A DNA stretch of 31,886 bases from a virus. Below are positions 29,529 through 31,886 of the stretch, piece after piece (within the stretch, counting starts at the first letter, position 1; every line of letters starts with the position of its first letter). The stretch is taken from positions 1-31,886 of the IMG/VR virus record IMGVR_UViG_3300007734_000571; one strand, 5' to 3'. Below the pieces are notes generated by a model, which saw only the letters and a program-made list of their open reading frames with translations, searched no databases and was not told the origin of the DNA. The position numbers were made by a program, and so were the translations under genes.

Positions 29529-29724
29529 CATTGATGCCAGAGACTTTGGAAAACTTGAAGCCCAAGTAGAGGCTCTCCAAAAAGAGATGCACACAATTAG
29601 CTCAGATGTAAAAGCCTTACTTGAACTTGCCAACAAAGGCAAAGGTGGGTTTTGGATGGGAATGACTATCGCTTCTTTCATGGGCGGTATCGTTACCTTT
29701 GTTGCTGATCGTATCTGGAAATAA
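29521..29724 (+). CDS. small coiled-coil membrane protein, holin-like
   Basis: 67 residues: a coiled coil (about 5-38, ARDFGKLEAQVEALQKEM) and one C-terminal membrane segment (WMGMTIASFMGGIVTFVADR, about 45-64). This layout is often annotated as a phage holin or haemolysin-XhlA-like protein. A two-span holin candidate already exists in the lysis block, so this could be a second holin, an antiholin or a virion-associated membrane protein. Confidence 0.6.
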   Translation: MSDIDARDFGKLEAQVEALQKEMHTISSDVKALLELANKGKGGFWMGMTIASFMGGIVTFVADRIWK

Positions 29725-29734
29725 GGAGAACTCT

Positions 29735-29919
29735 ATGCCTATGGTCGGAAAAAAGAAGTTTCCTACTCTGAAAAAGGCGAGAAAGAAGCCAAAGAGTACG
29801 GCAAGAAAAAGGGCGTTCCTGTTACCATCATGGTTGCGATTGGAAAGCCAAAAGGTTTGCCTATGCGTGGTAGCAGAACTGCTACAAACATGATGAAAAA
29901 ATCAAGTCGTGGCAAATGA
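29735..29919 (+). CDS. small Lys-rich protein apparently made by -1 frameshift
   Basis: The ATG at 29735 (GGAG 6-7 bases upstream) opens a frame that ends at 29893 after a poor-looking stretch. Seven codons in, GGA AAA AAG contains the heptamer A AAA AAG (29749-29755), the classic bacterial -1 slippery sequence. Shifting there continues in a frame that has no start of its own but encodes a protein-like sequence (EVSYSEKGEKEAKEYGKKKG, then MVAIGKPKGLPMRGSRTAT) and ends at a TGA (29917-29919) overlapping the next start as ATGA. The fusion is 61 residues. Alternative: one T lost at 29759-29761 (mutation or sequencing error), which would give KKFSYSEKG. Confidence 0.6.
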
Positions 29920-30083
29920 AAAAGACCAAAGCACAAGCCAAAATCAGCAAAGTCATGCGTGAGTACAAGGCTGGTGAGTTGCACTCAGGCAAGGGTGGCA
30001 AGGTTGTAAAGAATCCTCGCCAAGCAGTTGCGATTGCTCTGTCTGAGGCAGGGATGTCTAAGCCAAAGAAGAAGATGAAATGA
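29916..30083 (+). CDS. small Lys-rich DUF6496-like protein
   Basis: 55 residues with KISKVMREYKAGELHSGKGG (about 9-28) and VVKNPRQAVAIALSEAGMSK (31-50), which I recognise as the DUF6496 pattern (KVMxEFKxGxLHSG...QAIAIALSEA). Function unknown; the strong positive charge suggests DNA or RNA contact, perhaps within the head. ATGA and TGA/ATG overlaps join it to both neighbours. Too short for routine calling. Confidence 0.82.
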   Translation: MKKTKAQAKISKVMREYKAGELHSGKGGKVVKNPRQAVAIALSEAGMSKPKKKMK

Positions 30084-30238
30084 AGCAAGGACTCTACGCC
30101 AACATTCATGCCAAACAAGCCAGAATCAAGGCTGGTTCAGGCGAAAAGATGCGCAAGGTAGGTAGCAAAGGTGCTCCTACTGCTGAAGCCTTTAAACAGG
30201 CGGCAAAGACTGCAAAGAAACCAAAAAAGGTGAAGTAA
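30080..30238 (+). CDS. small Lys-rich protein (MKQGLYANIHAKxxRI type)
   Basis: 52 residues: MKQGLYANIHAKQARIKAGS, then GEKMRKVGSKGAPTAEAFKQ and a Lys/Ala tail. I recognise it as a common small protein of phages and environmental viral contigs, function unknown. It overlaps the preceding gene (ATGA) and the following gene (TAATG). Confidence 0.8.
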   Translation: MKQGLYANIHAKQARIKAGSGEKMRKVGSKGAPTAEAFKQAAKTAKKPKKVK

Positions 30239-30543
30239 TGAAAACTCCAGCTTGGCAACGCTCCGAGGGCAAAAATCCCAAAGGGGGGTTGAATGCCAAG
30301 GGGAGAGCATCCTATAATGCGCAAACTGGTGGAGAACTCAAAGCACCAGTAAAGTCGGGGGATAACCCTCGCAGAGCAAGTTTCTTGGCTCGCATGGGCA
30401 ATATGGCTGGTGCAGAGTACAAGGATGGTGAACCGACAAGACTGCTTCTTTCGCTTAAAGCATGGGGTGCATCCTCAAAGGCTGACGCAAAGGCAAAAGC
30501 TAAAGCTATATCCGCAAGGAACAAAGCGAAGGCAAGCAGATGA
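30238..30543 (+). CDS. DUF6321-like small basic protein
   Basis: 101 residues. WQRSEGKNPKGGLNAKGRAS, GGELKAPVKSGDNPRRASFL, ARMGNMAGAEYKDGEPTRLL and LSLKAWGASSKADAKAKAKA follow the pattern of the DUF6321 family as I remember it. Role unknown; highly basic and probably nucleic-acid-binding, and maybe a head-internal protein. Third in a run of Lys-rich genes between capsid and adaptor. Confidence 0.82.
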   Translation: MKTPAWQRSEGKNPKGGLNAKGRASYNAQTGGELKAPVKSGDNPRRASFLARMGNMAGAEYKDGEPTRLLLSLKAWGASSKADAKAKAKAISARNKAKASR

Positions 30544-31187
30544 CATACTTAGAACTTGTAAACGATGTTTTAGTTAGGTTGCGTGAAGCAACCGTTTCAA
30601 CTGTTTCCGAAACAACATATTCTTCCCTCATTGGCAAGTTTGTCAATGATGCAAAGCGTCAGATTGAAGATGCTTTTGCATGGAATGTGCTTGGCACAAC
30701 TATTACTCTTAGCACTACATCAGGCACATATTCTTATGCTTTGACAGGTGCTGGTCAAAAATTCCAAGTTCTTGATGTGTTGAATGTCACAAGCAACATT
30801 CGCATGAAGAACATCGACTTTGCCACTATGAACAGGTTTCAGAATTTCTCTACGCCTGTTAATGGAATCCCTACCTATTACGCATTTGATGGTGTTGATG
30901 GTAGTTATGACACAAAGGTCACAATTTATCCTCGTCCTGATGGCGTGTATAGCATCCCATTTAGCCTAACAGTTCCACAAGCCACATTGTCTTCTGACTC
31001 AACTGTTGTTAAAGTTCCTGACACATTGGTTGCTCAGAATGCTTATGCTCGTGCTTTGGTTGAGCGTGGTGAAGATGGTGGATTGTCTTCATCTGAGGCT
31101 TATTTGCTCTACAAAGCAATGTTGTCTGATTACATTGCATTGGAAGGCACACGCTATCCTGAGAATCAGGAGTTTGTTGCGATATGA
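30540..31187 (+). CDS. head-tail adaptor protein
   Basis: 215 residues. MTYLELVNDVLVRLREATVS, YSSLIGKFVNDAKRQIEDAF (27-46), TLSTTSGTYSYALTG, and the C-terminal NAYARALVERGEDGGLSSSE, YLLYKAMLSDYIALE match adaptors of SU10/gp4-like podoviruses that ring the portal and start the tail. An ATGA overlap joins it to the previous gene; its stop overlaps the inserted HNH gene start. Confidence 0.82.
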   Translation: MTYLELVNDVLVRLREATVSTVSETTYSSLIGKFVNDAKRQIEDAFAWNVLGTTITLSTTSGTYSYALTGAGQKFQVLDVLNVTSNIRMKNIDFATMNRFQNFSTPVNGIPTYYAFDGVDGSYDTKVTIYPRPDGVYSIPFSLTVPQATLSSDSTVVKVPDTLVAQNAYARALVERGEDGGLSSSEAYLLYKAMLSDYIALEGTRYPENQEFVAI

Positions 31188-31612
31188 GCCAATTATCTTG
31201 TAATTCTTGTAAAGAAGAAAAAGATAAAAGCCTTTTCCCAAAGGCTAATGGTAAGTCTCGTGGGTATGCATGGGTTTGTAAACAATGTAAAAAAGAAATT
31301 AGAGTTGCAAAACATAACTCAATGACAGTAGATGCCGTAAAAGCTCAAAATAAAAATTATTGGCTTAAGACATCTTATGGAATTACTTTAGATGAATTTA
31401 ATCTTAAATTAAGAAGCCAAAATCACAAGTGCGCTATATGTGGATGTGATGAGACTGAAGCATATAGTCAAAAATTATTTGTTGACCACTGTCATGCAAC
31501 AAAAAAAGTTCGTGATTTATTGTGTCATTCTTGCAATGTAGCTATTGGTAATTTTAAAGATTCAACAGAAAATTTAAAAAAAGCCATTGCGTATTTGGAG
31601 AAGCATAAATGA
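31184..31612 (+). CDS. HNH endonuclease, recombination endonuclease VII type
   Basis: 142 residues. An N-terminal zinc finger (Cys6/Cys9, Cys32/Cys35) precedes the endonuclease VII domain: HKCAICGC (Cys83, Cys86), LFVDHCHATKKVRDLLCHSC (98-117, with Asp101-His102 and Cys114/117) and NVAIGNFKDS. T4 endonuclease VII resolves branched DNA, but stand-alone copies with an extra N-terminal zinc finger often act as homing endonucleases. It is more AT-rich than its neighbours, lies between two tail genes and repeats the ATGAGYCA start context of the gene after it, all pointing to insertion. Confidence 0.9.
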   Translation: MSQLSCNSCKEEKDKSLFPKANGKSRGYAWVCKQCKKEIRVAKHNSMTVDAVKAQNKNYWLKTSYGITLDEFNLKLRSQNHKCAICGCDETEAYSQKLFVDHCHATKKVRDLLCHSCNVAIGNFKDSTENLKKAIAYLEKHK

Positions 31613-31886
31613 GTCAGCAAATACAAACTTTTTCAATTAGTGCGCCCGGATTTTTTGGACTCAACACTCAAGACTCGCCTCTTGATTTGAATGCTGGATT
31701 TGCATTGGTTGCGACTAATTGCATCATTGACCAATATGGTCGTATCGGCTCACGCAAAGGATGGTCGAGAGTCAATTCTTCTTCTGGAAACCTTGGCGCA
31801 AATGATGTCAAAGTCATTCACGAATTGGTACAAACTGATGGCTCTTTGACTGTATTGTTTGCTGGAAACAATAAGATATTCAAGTT
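31609..31886 (+). CDS. large virion protein, N-terminal part (runs off window)
   Basis: The first 92 codons: MSQQIQTFSISAPGFFGLNT, QDSPLDLNAGFALVATNCII, DQYGRIGSRKGWSRVN, then VKVIHELVQTDGSLTVLFAG. I recognise this start as a frequent tail or stabilisation protein following the adaptor in aquatic podoviruses (place of the tail tubular protein B or gp10-like protein). Open to the last base. It starts inside the HNH stop (ATGA at 31609). Confidence 0.7.
   Translation, partial: MSQQIQTFSISAPGFFGLNTQDSPLDLNAGFALVATNCIIDQYGRIGSRKGWSRVNSSSGNLGANDVKVIHELVQTDGSLTVLFAGNNKIFK

Noticed and set aside
1-31886. Integrase, tRNA genes, toxin-antitoxin pair, diversity-generating retroelement
   Set aside because: I looked for tyrosine/serine recombinase motifs, cloverleaf-like GTTCGAATC segments, toxin-antitoxin pairs and reverse transcriptase motifs near the fibres, and saw none that I could support.

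Overview
The window is most of the genome of a tailed double-stranded DNA phage of podovirus type. It has a two-gene terminase, portal, scaffold, HK97-fold-like capsid, head-tail adaptor, large Gly/Ala/Gln-rich internal virion (ejection) proteins, and no tape measure, tail tube or sheath. Small-gene families seen here (for example the EALAQPxx...VGLTDEEI and NNPPAFP...GMTLRDYxAA types) are, as I remember them, common in phages of freshwater and soil proteobacteria, especially Burkholderiales. The host assignment is inference. I see no integrase, attachment site, tRNA, rRNA, CRISPR array or insertion sequence, and no DNA or RNA polymerase gene.

Layout. (1) 1-4557, plus strand: tail of an upstream gene, then three virion/ejection proteins. 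(2) 4559-6848: membrane, lipoprotein and lysis block with holin-like protein, Rz-type spanin with Rz1 embedded in another frame, and an M15 peptidase endolysin. (3) 9638-6802, minus strand: a chain of about 16 very small genes, nearly all joined by ATGA stop/start overlaps, several with CxxC zinc-ribbon patterns and two with helix-turn-helix proteins. (4) 9639-9792: divergent control region. (5) 9793-16674, plus: Cro/CI-like regulator, RuvC-like resolvase, PD-(D/E)XK nuclease, ssDNA-binding-like protein, terminator, AT-rich cytosine methyltransferase, primase-helicase, and two phage proteins without assigned function. (6) 16675-17283: a non-coding stretch with three perfect DnaA boxes and phased direct repeats, the best replication origin candidate; a second repeat-rich candidate lies at 15661-15790. 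(7) 17284-21491: terminase, small head protein, portal. (8) 21491-26630: host-recognition island of collagen-like and modular fibre proteins alternating with small partner proteins. (9) 26627-29261: small proteins, scaffold, capsid, terminator, decoration-like protein. (10) 29304-31886: small, mostly Lys-rich proteins (one apparently needing a -1 frameshift), head-tail adaptor, an inserted endonuclease VII-type HNH gene, and the start of a large virion protein.

How it works together (inference). Lack of a polymerase gene, a self-encoded primase-helicase and a DnaA-box cluster fit a phage that recruits the host initiator and host DNA polymerase, then uses its own nuclease, ssDNA-binding protein and resolvase for recombination and for resolving DNA before packaging. 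The minus-strand cluster is probably the early, host-directed gene set. Lysis genes lie next to the ejection proteins as a late block. Points most worth a second look are the A AAA AAG frameshift at 29749-29755, the DnaA-box origin, the hairpin/iteron array at 15661-15790, the nested spanin and the micro-gene chain.
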